From positions 29,677,845 to 29,741,844 of the forward strand of contig CM034541.1 of assembly GCA_020002185.1 (NCBI GenBank): a DNA stretch of 64,000 bases, in the 5' to 3' direction. The stretch's first letter is position 1. Every line of letters starts with the position of its first letter. Shown here one piece after another: positions 39,001-43,289 of the stretch. A model generated the notes under the pieces. That model saw only the letters and a list, made by a program, of their open reading frames with translations, did not search any database and was not told where the DNA came from. The position numbers and the translations under genes are program-made. Origin of the DNA: Paraescarpia echinospica. Lineage: Eukaryota; Annelida; Polychaeta; Sabellida; Siboglinidae.

Positions 39001-39484
39001 AATGATGCATGAACCGTTGGAACTAACCACCAGTAAGGCCGAGGTTAGAACCGACGACGTGAAACTGAAATTATTGCCGAGTGTTATATTAGAGAACGAC
39101 ACGATGTTAGAAACGGTAGATGTGTCCGACAGTGGAGCGTCGAGCGGTGGAGATTCGACCTGGTACTTGAGACGAATGAGACATCACATTGATGCGGACG
39201 GCGGCGAAGGGAGCGTAGAGTGGTACTGGGCCCGCGCGGAGGACCGTGAGAGTCGTCACCACGACTCGAACTGGTACATACGGTCGATGAGCGGACGTCG
39301 CGATGTCCCGCCGCGAGACAACTACGGTCGTCGGTGCAACAGCGACCCGAAGTGGCTGTTCAAGCGGGCAAGTGAGCGGCAATTTCAGCGTGACATGCCG
39401 TGGTACCTGAGGCGAGCGGAGAGCAGGGAGGAGCACCACTTCGACATCGTGCACAATAAACTGGAGGACTGGGGAGGCAATTGA
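8899..39484 (+). CDS. CCPG1: CCPG1/PBXIP1-family ER membrane protein, ten recognised exons
   Basis: Ten coding segments join in phase: 8899(or 8921)-9077, 11993-12054, 23389-23604, 28460-28717, 28970-29130, 31182-31310, 32949-33107, 35031-35288, 36372-36780, 37470-39484. Every boundary has AG/GT and the total is 3,846 bases, giving 1,281 residues from ATG 8899. The order is acidic cytosolic region (1-213), one transmembrane segment (about 215-233), lumenal coiled coil (about 245-560), then a basic Trp-rich tail. Family evidence: a GIGHYFG motif closing the membrane segment (GFGHFYG in human CCPG1 as I recall it), a DHSDFVRLDP stretch like the second FIP200-interacting motif of human CCPG1, and a GHECR cysteine motif. 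Vertebrate CCPG1 is an ER-phagy receptor; PBXIP1 is its paralogue. Human CCPG1 is about 757 residues, so this protein is much longer. Membership is firm; the ER-phagy role here is inferred. Invertebrates may have a single gene predating the CCPG1/PBXIP1 split. Confidence 0.85.
9078..11992. other. Intron A, mostly featureless, SINE near its 3' end
   Basis: This intron of about 2.9 kb is AT-rich. Small open frames at 9676-10722 show no domain or codon structure. The only element recognised is the tRNA-derived SINE at 11622-11905. Confidence 0.6.
11622..11905 (+). mobile_element. tRNA-derived SINE copy 1
   Basis: The head resembles a tRNA: an A-box-like TAGCGGTTAGA near 11633 and a perfect B-box GGTTCGAATCC at 11669-11679. 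A body shared with the copies at 23019, 29150 and 31868 follows: CTGTATAAATGAATG, a CTATAGACAG segment, then CAATTGCAGG and GGCTGAATTCTTCCCAGAGA. Sharing of both head and body between copies supports one retroposed family rather than a tRNA gene. Confidence 0.75.
11993..12054 (+). CDS. CCPG1: CCPG1-like exon B: 62-bp micro-exon
   Basis: Acceptor CATCTGTAG|GTCAAG and donor TTCAG|GTGAGT bound 62 bases. The first base completes the Leu codon begun by exon A and the last base starts the Asp codon finished by exon C, so both joins are in phase. The encoded peptide is a Ser/Gly/Asp-rich linker without a domain. The call rests on splice sites, phase and composition. Confidence 0.75.
12055..12692. 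other. Start of intron B, nothing recognised
   Basis: No gene is seen. Three overlapping small frames at 12279-12612 compete with one another and show no family similarity. Confidence 0.4.
12693..13070. mobile_element. TIR element (MITE-like), copy 1
   Basis: The left end TTTCCTCGCCTGCTAGGG and the inverted right end (reverse complement ACATCTTCGCAAGCCAGGG) are similar. The interior shares with the elements at 30592 and 41684 the segments GATTACATCAG/GATTACGTCAG, AGTACCCC, AATACACAATACC, ATATTGGGATTCC, GGCGAAGTCAAT and CAGCTAACTTCC. There is no coding capacity, so it is non-autonomous. A TA microsatellite lies directly to the left. Confidence 0.6.
13071..13441. other. Short non-coding stretch with TA run
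   Basis: No gene. A (TA)n run occupies about 13426-13441 and abuts a CAGGCTGCGAAATAAG sequence that looks like the end of a hAT-type element. Confidence 0.4.
13585..17039 (-). pseudogene. LINE reverse transcriptase, interrupted by a 35-bp minisatellite
   Basis: The frame at 16212-17039 has the RT N-terminal region (NKATGPDELPARVLKE). After a frameshift in an A6 run near 16255, the main frame carries LLDFAKAFDKVPH, SGVPQGSVLGPVLF and the active-site box LFVDDSIIY (FVDD rather than YADD), then the thumb with LIRPKLEYASPIWNP. The protein then meets ITPPPGLLTQS, which is the sequence expanded in the tandem array, and stops in the second unit at 15112. The native C-terminal frame resumes beyond the array (GHYVAPRCRINAAVFSFYPR near 13745-13690) and ends at 13585. 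The RT is recognisable but dead. Confidence 0.88.
13773..15172. repeat. Minisatellite of exactly forty 35-bp units inside a LINE ORF
   Basis: Unit starts fall at 13773 plus multiples of 35 through 15173, with no indels. The only variation I see is T or C in CTGG(T/C)GGGGG: eight C units, six of them consecutive (about 14213-14390). On the minus strand one unit encodes ITPPPGLLTQS of the flanking RT frame, and LINE coding sequence continues on both sides, so the array grew from a single-copy coding segment bounded by TCAA. The 39 extra units total 1,365 bp, divisible by three, but each unit shifts frame and exposes a TAA. Confidence 0.97.
17026..18060 (-). pseudogene. LINE PHD C-terminal half and APE-type endonuclease, frameshifted
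   Basis: The frame at 17336-18169 continues the PHD finger, then a Ser/Thr/Asn-rich linker and the endonuclease start: a NTNSV segment, PDIIFLVETKID with the catalytic-type Glu, RKDRNTHGGGVLIAFRDD, and YFACYYRPPS. After a frameshift in an A-run near 17345 the domain continues with VVIAGDFNLPDINWG, then LDLILTSNP and GMSDHEAV, the usual SDH catalytic end. A further frameshift near 17035 separates it from the reverse transcriptase. The domain is recognisable but broken. Confidence 0.85.
18048..18443 (-). pseudogene. LINE N-terminal segment: hydrophobic leader, 2A-like motif, PHD start
   Basis: This 131-codon frame opens with a hydrophobic run (VVVLISIIIAFIPKF). It then carries LCGDIQTNPGP (2A-like core at 18141-18164), followed after four residues by CGFCKKP and CCDRCNQWVHH, the first half of a C4HC3 PHD finger. 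2A-like sequences of the form D-x-E/Q-x-NPGP cause a ribosome to skip one peptide bond, and are known at the start of APE-type LINEs of several invertebrates. The PHD finger continues in another frame after about 18050 (KCCDISPDQY to WHCMKCDH), so a frameshift breaks the copy here. Confidence 0.85.
18501..19393. other. Non-coding, possible LINE 5' region
   Basis: No gene. The motif GACTAGTCC with nearby AGTCCCATAGGACTAG at about 18690-18732 resembles the TAGTCC motifs near 21590 and may be the end of a DNA transposon. The rest is unassigned. Confidence 0.3.
19394..21501. mobile_element. hAT-like non-autonomous DNA element with ACTTGTCC subterminal repeats
   Basis: The left end (CAGCGATAGAAATAAGCC, then ACTTGTCCGCCGGACAAGTA) and the inverted right end (CAGAGTTCGAAATAGCACTT, then GTCCGTTTGTCCGGGACAAG) have the same order of parts: a CAG start, a GAAATA block, then clustered ACTTGTCC/GGACAAGT repeats. 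ATGAC directly flanks both ends, a five-base match instead of the eight typical of hAT. No transposase frame is present. It contains the foldback at 19545-20076. The ends are imperfect, so exact limits are tentative. Confidence 0.5.
19545..20076. repeat. Large foldback: ~255-bp inverted arms, 13-nt loop
   Basis: The arm at about 19545-19796 matches the inverted arm at about 19810-20076. Paired blocks include GGTACTTTTGCAGTTTAGGC with its inverse near 20040, TCACCTACAGTCACCAAACT with its inverse near 19995, GTGTATTCATTAGTTCCA near 19737 with its inverse near 19860, and TTTATGGTTG next to the loop (19797-19809). Arms differ by small substitutions and indels, so it is an old but still foldable hairpin. 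It sits on the sense strand of intron B, so transcription of the host gene would expose it as double-stranded RNA. Confidence 0.9.
21634..23018. other. Intronic stretch, nothing firmly assigned
   Basis: A frame at 21796-22011 is Asp/Glu/Arg-rich and overlaps two antisense frames, with no domain. CCCGTC/GACGGG motifs recur at 22556-22640 and near 13401-13420, hinting at a shared DNA repeat that I could not delimit. Confidence 0.3.
23019..23225 (+). mobile_element. SINE copy 2, body only
   Basis: It shares with the copy at 11622 the segments CTATATAAATGAATAACTGG, TAATTGCAGCATGGCTGAAT and GCTTCCCAGAGAAGTCGAGA. The tRNA-like head is missing, so the copy is 5' truncated. It ends shortly before CCPG1-like exon C. 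Confidence 0.65.
23389..23604 (+). CDS. CCPG1: CCPG1-like exon C: FIR2-like motif region
   Basis: Acceptor TGCTCTAG|ATCACTC and donor GCCG|GTAAGT leave phase 1 on both sides, matching exons B and D. The exon opens with DHSDFVRLDPDMVEE (residues 81-95), which aligns with the second FIP200-interacting motif region of human CCPG1 as I recall it (DDSDIVTLEPP then KLEE): S-D-aromatic/aliphatic-x-x-L followed by an acidic/Pro stretch. A Ser-rich stretch and NFRFVHPV follow, again placed like the SSS...YTF...P segment of CCPG1. This is the strongest evidence for family assignment in the cytosolic half. The intron before it is about 11.3 kb. Confidence 0.85.
23605..25640. other. Intron C, first part, nothing recognised
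   Basis: AT-rich sequence without a supportable gene. A segment near 24492-24560 (GTTAACGTTTTCCTCCC then CGGTTAGCATCTCGG) resembles 60137-60200, suggesting a dispersed repeat of unknown type. Confidence 0.4.
25640..26290 (+). pseudogene. LINE reverse transcriptase 3' tail fragment
   Basis: The frame at 25670-26047 encodes a typical LINE C-terminal tail: LIKVKTAIILYKAQHSELP, LQRMFKRFVSTHGTRQKDTF, then CISVCGVKLWNTLHESITSS. The same ending (CISVHVIKLWNSYDEQITSS) is present at 61520-61620, so both belong to one family. An AT-rich 3' UTR follows to about 26290. The RT catalytic core is absent, so this is a 5'-truncated copy inside intron C. Confidence 0.8.
26291..27105. other. Intronic AT-rich stretch, nothing recognised
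   Basis: No gene, no strong repeat. The sequence ends at the 8-bp target duplication of the neighbouring hAT-like element. Confidence 0.45.
27106..28334. mobile_element. hAT-like DNA transposon, non-autonomous, 8-bp TSD
   Basis: It begins CAGACCTGGGGCGGAAGTAC and ends with the inverted GTACTCGGCCCCAGGTCTG. The target duplication CTCACTGC is perfect at 27098-27105 and 28335-28342. Both subterminal regions are packed with GTACTC/GAGTAC hexamers (about 27120-27260 and 28200-28322), the kind of motif clusters bound by hAT transposases. No transposase is encoded in 1,229 bp, so it needs a partner. The right end lies 118 bp upstream of the acceptor of CCPG1-like exon D. Confidence 0.9.
28460..28717 (+). 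CDS. CCPG1: CCPG1-like exon D: acidic stretch and transmembrane segment
   Basis: A pyrimidine-rich tract runs into ACTCCACCAG|AGAGC; the donor is ACTTTG|GTGAGC. Both joins are phase 1 and complete Glu (with exon C) and Gly (with exon E). The exon encodes an acidic region (SDNDNDDDS, then CESDISGIADDDDD with a third SDI-type motif at residues 173-178), a basic patch (RSYRHRP), and a hydrophobic span from about residue 215 to 233 ending GIGHYFG. That last motif matches the end of the CCPG1 membrane segment. Basic residues on the N-terminal side suggest the N-terminus is cytosolic and the C-terminus lumenal, as in CCPG1. Confidence 0.9.
28970..29130 (+). CDS. CCPG1: CCPG1-like exon E: start of lumenal coiled coil
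   Basis: Acceptor AAAATGCAG|GATATAC gives two bases completing Gly from exon D; donor ACTCCG|GTAGGT leaves phase 0. The alternative acceptor TTTTAG at 28952 runs into a stop, so it was not used. The peptide includes VKEASLRDDQVVHMKSLQDD and YLRCLKQQNTLSSQL, heptad-like and charged, comparable to the lumenal region directly after the membrane segment of CCPG1. Confidence 0.8.
29150..29370 (+). mobile_element. tRNA-derived SINE copy 3
   Basis: TAGTGGTTAGA near 29167 (A-box-like) and GGTTTGAGTCC near 29196 (B-box) form the head. The body shares AGCTGTATAAATAAGTACCT and CTATAGACAGTGG with the other copies. It begins about 20 bp after the exon E donor. Confidence 0.7.
29371..30591. other. Intronic stretch, nothing recognised
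   Basis: AT-rich. Two similar segments at about 29735-29850 and 29885-29985 (GATGTTCAAATGGCAATGAT/AATGTTCAAATGGCAATAAC, then ACATTTGTAG) show a local imperfect duplication of about 145 bp. No gene is seen. Confidence 0.4.
30592..31042. mobile_element. TIR element (MITE-like), copy 2
   Basis: Left end CCATCCTCGCACACCAGG, right end reverse complement GCATCCTCGCAAGCCAGGG. The 451-bp interior is nearly identical to the element at 41684-42144 (AGCCAGCAGTACCCC, AATACACAATACCGCTCA, GATGCAGTCGCGACTGGCGA). It has no coding capacity and lies in the intron before exon F. Confidence 0.75.
31182..31310 (+). CDS. CCPG1: CCPG1-like exon F: lumenal coiled coil
   Basis: Acceptor CGTTTTGTCAG|AGTGAG and donor GACCAG|GTAAAT bound 129 bases, phase 0 on both sides. 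The 43 residues (293-335) are charged and heptad-like: SEKKISAVTSLWKSKYEEL, FEKADLEMKM, MNEEMKTVEDQ. There is no catalytic motif. Confidence 0.85.
31311..31867. other. Intronic stretch, nothing recognised
   Basis: The only hint is a short SINE-tail-like segment (GTAAAGCACTTTGAGCAGTC) near 31570. No gene is seen. Confidence 0.4.
31868..32168 (+). mobile_element. SINE copy 4, decayed head
   Basis: A degenerate B-box (GGTTTCAATCC near 31918) is followed by the shared body: AGCCGTATAATTGAGTATTT, TATAGACAGTGG, TTAATTGCAAGGTGGCTGAA and CCCAGAGAAGTTGAGATGGT. The A-box is no longer recognisable. Confidence 0.65.
32169..32948. other. Intronic stretch, nothing recognised
   Basis: AT-rich without recognisable coding or repeat content, ending in the pyrimidine tract of the exon G acceptor. 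Confidence 0.4.
32949..33107 (+). CDS. CCPG1: CCPG1-like exon G: duplicated coiled-coil module, copy 1
   Basis: Acceptor TTTCCCTCACAAG|ATCAAG and donor GCAAAA|GTGGGT bound 159 bases, phase 0 on both sides. The 53 residues (336-388) start IKTCQTETVKL and contain EGNKLRESITSMTKEQD. The next exon starts IKTCQKESAAL and contains EGNKLRESIAAMTEERD, so these exons arose by tandem duplication. Both start with the same bases (ATCAAGAC) right after the acceptor. A single conserved Cys (IKTCQ) recurs in each module. It is a lumenal coiled coil. Confidence 0.88.
33108..35030. other. Intron G, nothing recognised
   Basis: About 1.9 kb of AT-rich sequence separates the duplicated exons. Frames at 33165-33573 and 34115-34400 overlap each other or run antisense and show no family signature. 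Confidence 0.45.
35031..35288 (+). CDS. CCPG1: CCPG1-like exon H: duplicated coiled-coil module, copy 2 extended
   Basis: Acceptor GTTCTTTAG|ATCAAG and donor GCTCAT|GTATGA bound 258 bases, phase 0 on both sides. The 86 residues (389-474) repeat the exon G module (IKTCQ..., EGNKLRESIAAMTEERD) with a six-residue insertion (HTCKHI), then continue as a longer coiled coil (RREEELERQLGEL, MIVSLENQLNAEREAH). The donor GTATGA is not the strongest form, but the join to exon I is in phase. Confidence 0.88.
35289..36371. other. Intron H, nothing recognised
   Basis: AT-rich, with no gene, repeat array or mobile-element signature noticed. Confidence 0.45.
36372..36780 (+). CDS. CCPG1: CCPG1-like exon I: end of coiled coil and acidic linker
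   Basis: Acceptor GTGTTCCAG|GCCCAT (phase 0) and donor GTAAAAG|GTAACA (phase 1) bound 409 bases, residues 475-610. The start is a leucine-heptad coiled coil (ITMLKNRLNQLQTEHINLQ, then NTVNQLANENDDLKTAIGKM). The end is a Ser/Thr/Asp/Glu-rich, probably disordered linker (SASDTTPSQDEGEETGVNS). The terminal exon follows 690 bp later. Confidence 0.88.
36781..37469. other. Intron I, nothing recognised
   Basis: AT-rich. It ends TTGTTATCTGCAG, a good acceptor for the terminal exon. Confidence 0.5.
37470..39484 (+). CDS. CCPG1: CCPG1-like exon J: 671-residue basic, Trp-rich lumenal tail
   Basis: Acceptor TATCTGCAG|GGCC supplies two bases completing Gly; the stop is TGA at 39482-39484. The codons upstream of 37470 that keep the frame open are intron. 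In order: three W-centred segments (KKWAFF, W at 710; LLRRKWEEF, W at 730; LLQQKWEEF, W at 761); a long Lys-rich helix (about 790-870); a Cys/His/Lys cluster with GHECRKGKHC at 882-891; an Arg/His/Lys-rich stretch; acidic EEMLYSMDDDDIEEMWEDF; a Trp/Cys/Arg-rich part (WWKSRFHRKH, LWCRDERDRKC); and five Trp repeats at 1175, 1195, 1212, 1239 and 1255. GHECR resembles the GHDCR of CCPG1's lumenal domain. The tail would face the ER lumen; cargo binding is inferred from CCPG1. Composition is richer in G and C than the introns. Confidence 0.92.
39157..39427 (+). other. Five Trp-anchored C-terminal peptide repeats
   Basis: Within exon J, five segments follow W-[YL]-[LWIF]-[RAK]-R/S-[AM]: WYLRRM, WYWARAEDRE, WYIRSMSGR, WLFKRASER and WYLRRAESRE. 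Their Trp codons start at 39161, 39221, 39272, 39353 and 39401, spaced 16-27 codons apart with His/Asp/Arg-rich linkers. DNA identity between units is low, so they are old protein repeats under constraint, not a recent DNA expansion. Confidence 0.8.
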
Positions 39485-40582
39485 TTGGAGTTTGCCGTTC
39501 TTTGGGTCGACGTTACCTTACAGCCACCTTACGAATCGCTATTATGATGGATTTCTGTTTAACTGTTTTCCTGCATTGTTTTACATTATCCTGCCCGTGA
39601 CTTCTCGTTAATATACTGCATTACCGCCTAAACCCGTTGGACATGATATATATCCCACCATGGACCGATTTGAACTGTACTCGTGCTTTTCTTTTCAGAT
39701 TCGGTGAGTTTCCTTTCGAAGCACAATATGGCATTTGAATGACTTGCAAAAGTGTAGTAATTGAACATTTTGCGTTTAAACAGGTTTGTTAGATACTCTA
39801 CAAACTCACACCGACAATCTGCGATATTGTGATGGATATACATGTTGTGTTTGACGTCGTTCGTCTTTGGTGGTAGGAATTCGAAACAATAACCAACACT
39901 AAATGGTTCAGTATTGTCCCTGAACTGTTCTGTAACGACTCTCTGCACAATGTGCCGAGTGACTGTCTTCTGTGGAATTACGTAAAACGTGAGAAATGTT
40001 AACTATCGCATGGGCTTTCATGCATTGCAAACACACGTTCCTAAGGTGTACATATTTCCAACTGTGTCTGACTTAATTGATGTTTATTCATGTTTTCTCG
40101 TGCTTTGGATTATGTTATCCGTTTCATATAACCTTATCACACGTAGAACAATGGGAGGGGGACTTTGGTTGTACAGTAACATTGCTCTATTTTGTTTCCC
40201 GTTGAAATATCGATAAACGGATGTACTGCTTTTAAACTTTGTTATACTGGGAACACCTCCTGTATGTCGTCGTTAAATGTGTGGTTCTTTGTGCGTTTTG
40301 TAAGTTTATCTGTGTCTCGCGAAAAGCGGTTAGTGTTCTTTACCATTTGAATTGTGTGCCAAATGGGTGTCTTATTGTTCGTAGTTTACTTGCAGACCAT
40401 TTTCTTCATTTTGATACCGGAATGTTACACACAAATGTTTTGTGTTGACGCATTGGGGTAGTGGGTGAACAATAATTCTTCAGAATCACGTGCCAATCAT
40501 GATTACTCTTGTAGCTATGAACGTAGGTCTAACTGTAAGGAGGGAAAGCAGTGCTTGAATTTAATGGAAAACAAGGATCGTG

Positions 40583-40588
40583 AATAAA
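40583..40588 (+). promoter_or_regulatory. Candidate polyadenylation signal
   Basis: AATAAA, the first such hexamer I found on the + strand after the CCPG1-like stop codon. Use is not demonstrated. Confidence 0.3.
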
Positions 40589-40910
40589 AGGGCTTTACCT
40601 ATATGGGTTAGAATCGCATCGGTTTATAAACTTAATTCGGTGAAAGGGAATGTTACTAACGCGTAATTGTTTAGTGTATGCAACGTGTACACATTCGAAT
40701 GACAACTGACCCATATCAAATCTTTTGTGGGGATCATTCAGTGCAACCATAGCCGGGTCTTCCACTGCTTGAGCTATGTTGCGGCACTTCATGTAGGCCT
40801 AGACGATGAGAACCTGCACCTACCCGCTGAACTAATTACTCTGTGTTCTGCTTGGTGATAAACTGAACTCGCATAACACGTGTGTTGTTCATTACAGAAG
40901 TGCTGTTGTT

Positions 40911-40916
40911 AATAAA
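40911..40916 (+). promoter_or_regulatory. Candidate polyadenylation signal
   Basis: AATAAA, a second candidate, followed within about 50 bases by TTTTTATATC and T/G-rich sequence. Use is not demonstrated. Confidence 0.3.
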
Positions 40917-41519
40917 ATCAGTCTACGTCATGTATTTGCGGCTAATGTTTTTATATCAAATAGGTATATAGCAGAGCGCTCGTTATTCATCGTCATGTAC
41001 ATATTTTGTAATGTTTGTTTGGTTGTTTTCTCAGAGAAAATACCGAACGATTTTTTGCATCATATCATTTAACATAACTCAAGTAATGCTATATAGATGT
41101 TATCATCGGTGTAACGGATAGCATAACGTTGTCGTGAAGATGTTCTGTTATCACATTCAGCATTTGTTCTTCAGAATGTGTGTTAATGGTTCATGTGAGC
41201 ATGTGCGATTTCCTGTATTCATAGATAAAGTTTTGACTTTAACACGTTTGGCTTGGCCATTCATGCAAGCACGTTCTCACCGCTACCTTGCATTCTATGA
41301 TTACATTCGTTCATCCTGTTCAAATACGTCGGCCATGTTTGTTGTCTTGAAGCAAACTTGCGCTGCAATCCGTTTTGCGACATCTGGAGCTGTTGTAGCC
41401 TTTCTCGCAAACCAGGAGTGGCAGACACCCGACGTAAAGTGCGGACGTTCGCTGAGTTTGTTGTACAGTTCTAGTTTGTCCTATTCGTACCTGCCTCCGC
41501 CGGTTTTGCTGTCGGAACC

Positions 41520-41670
41520 ATGAACATGTCTTGATGCGCAAACGCTCCCGCCTCATATCAGAGCAGTTCCGGGAAATCCCAATATAATTATACGTTCGAC
41601 CATTCCCACGAGCGGCTGAACGGTACCGTGTAATCAAAATATAATTAGTTCCTAAACATTACATGTAACA
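41520..41670 (-). mobile_element. Inverted fragment of the TIR element family
   Basis: The reverse complement of this segment contains ATATTGGGATTTCCCGGAAC and GCTCGTGGGAATGGTCGAAC, matching the interior of the elements at 12693, 30592 and 41684. It lies head-to-head next to the full copy at 41684. Confidence 0.55.
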
Positions 41671-41683
41671 TGAGCCACATACG

Positions 41684-42144
41684 GCCATCCTCGCGCGCCA
41701 GGGATCGCTCCTGCTGATTACGCCAGTGCCAGCCAGCAGTACCCCTGGCTGATCGCTTGGCAAAACTCTTAATTTAAGCTCAGCCTATGAAATCGCTCAC
41801 TAGTTCAGTGGTTGGCGGCAGGTCAGGTGGCCATAATAAAACTAATTTCAACCAAACGAGGCTCGTGTTACATGCAACGTTTAGGAAGTAGAAGCAATTA
41901 TTCGAATACACAATACCGCTCAACTGCTCGTACTAATGGGCAAACGGGTCATTGTATATTGGGAATCCCAGAAGTCGTTTATCCGTCTTCAAATTGGGGC
42001 GGGTATTTGCGCTGTTCTAACGGGTGATGCAGTCGCGACTGGCGAAGTCAAGTACTAGTTTGATTCGGCTAACTTCCGCACTTCGCGTAGGAGATATGCC
42101 AGAGCTAGTTTTGCATGGCAAACAGCCTTGGCTTGCGAAGATGC
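41684..42144. mobile_element. TIR element (MITE-like), copy 3
   Basis: Left end GCCATCCTCGCGCGCCAGGG, right end reverse complement GCATCTTCGCAAGCCAAGG. The interior is nearly identical to 30592-31042. A further inverted part of the same family (CGATCTGCCAGGGGGTACTG and CTGATGTAATTGAG) follows at about 42165-42255, so the locus holds nested or adjacent copies. Confidence 0.75.
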
Positions 42145-42255
42145 GTGCGGCTTAACCGAACAGTCTGGCAGATGATATGATCGGCTGAGCGTAGCTCAGC
42201 GTTTCGCAAGGCGATCTGCCAGGGGGTACTGAAACTGATGTAATTGAGCTATTAG

Positions 42256-43289
42256 GTTTTTGAGGAGACCTGATGTCGAGATCTCAGCACAGCGTCACTG
42301 CCGTTGCTGTGTGGCCGTGATAAGAGAGTTAAAAGAGACTTACACCGCCAAGGTGGTCGTGCCCGAGACAACCTGCTAAACACAATTTCAATTATTGTTT
42401 AACACTTATACACTCCTATAGGCCCATTCTGTTAGCTAGACGGGATGATGTAAGAAAGGAAATCCAGGAGATGTAAAGTACTGCAGGAGCTGTTCCAGAG
42501 AGGGTAGTCTGAGGGGTAAACCTCCCCATTGGGGGTCGCCATAGTGGCTGAAGCAAAATTCATATTCGGTGGGCTGAGCCAGAGCTTTAGCACGACTGCG
42601 CTGTCACGCTGTTGGATCATGACATGCTGTTGGAAAGTGTTCGCCGCTGTGCCGCTGTAACCTCAGCTTCTCCGCTGTCTCGTGCTGTTGAACATTTTCG
42701 CGGCGGCGTTCACAGTTTCCGATGGTCTAGAGGGGCACATTCAACAGGTCTGGGGAGCACTCCAGTCTAGTGCAGACACAGCGCGGCCAATTTCCAAAGG
42801 TCTACGGCGTGTCCCCATGCCTCCCCTGGAACCGCCTGTGTACTGGGTAAGATCGAAGCAGTATATAGTCCCTGGTCGTTCCTTGACACGTTCGTCTTAC
42901 GCAGTTTTGTCTCTGATCATGAGGTCTGCTTCGTCCACAACGTCGCACAGTTTCGCTGTCCTCCTTACACCTTGCGCTTGCTGGTTTCATTGCCGTCCGC
43001 CCTACAAACCCTATCGTCCATACAGACTGTATTATTTTATGGTCGACATTAGTTTCTGAACTCTGCTTTTGCTCTCTTCTGCCGGTTCAAATGTTAGCTG
43101 GTTGTACACGTACCATGCTTCCGGACCTGCTGCATGCAATGATATTGCCACTTGGACTCTGTGCACCCAAGACATCCAAGTCTAATCCACGTTGGTTGAG
43201 CCAAAGACAGTCAGTGTGAATGGGTGATTTGAAAAACACAGTTTTTAACCAGCGTCAGTTTAAGGGTAATCTCCTTCATAACCTTATTA
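42256..43289. other. Intergenic stretch, nothing firmly assigned
   Basis: A frame at 42682-43059 overlaps an antisense frame and shows no domain. The right part may be the 5' untranslated region of the L2-like element that follows. Confidence 0.3.

Larger units (their letters stand above)
39485..41440. other. 3' flank and probable 3' UTR of the CCPG1-like gene
   Basis: No further gene is seen. Small frames at 39628-40792 have no domain. Two AATAAA hexamers at 40583-40588 and 40911-40916 are candidate polyadenylation signals, which would give a 3' UTR of roughly 1.1 to 1.4 kb. Confidence 0.4.

Noticed and set aside
41134..41637. Opposing frames of 129 and 105 codons
   Set aside because: They overlap on opposite strands, partly inside a TIR-element fragment, with no domain.
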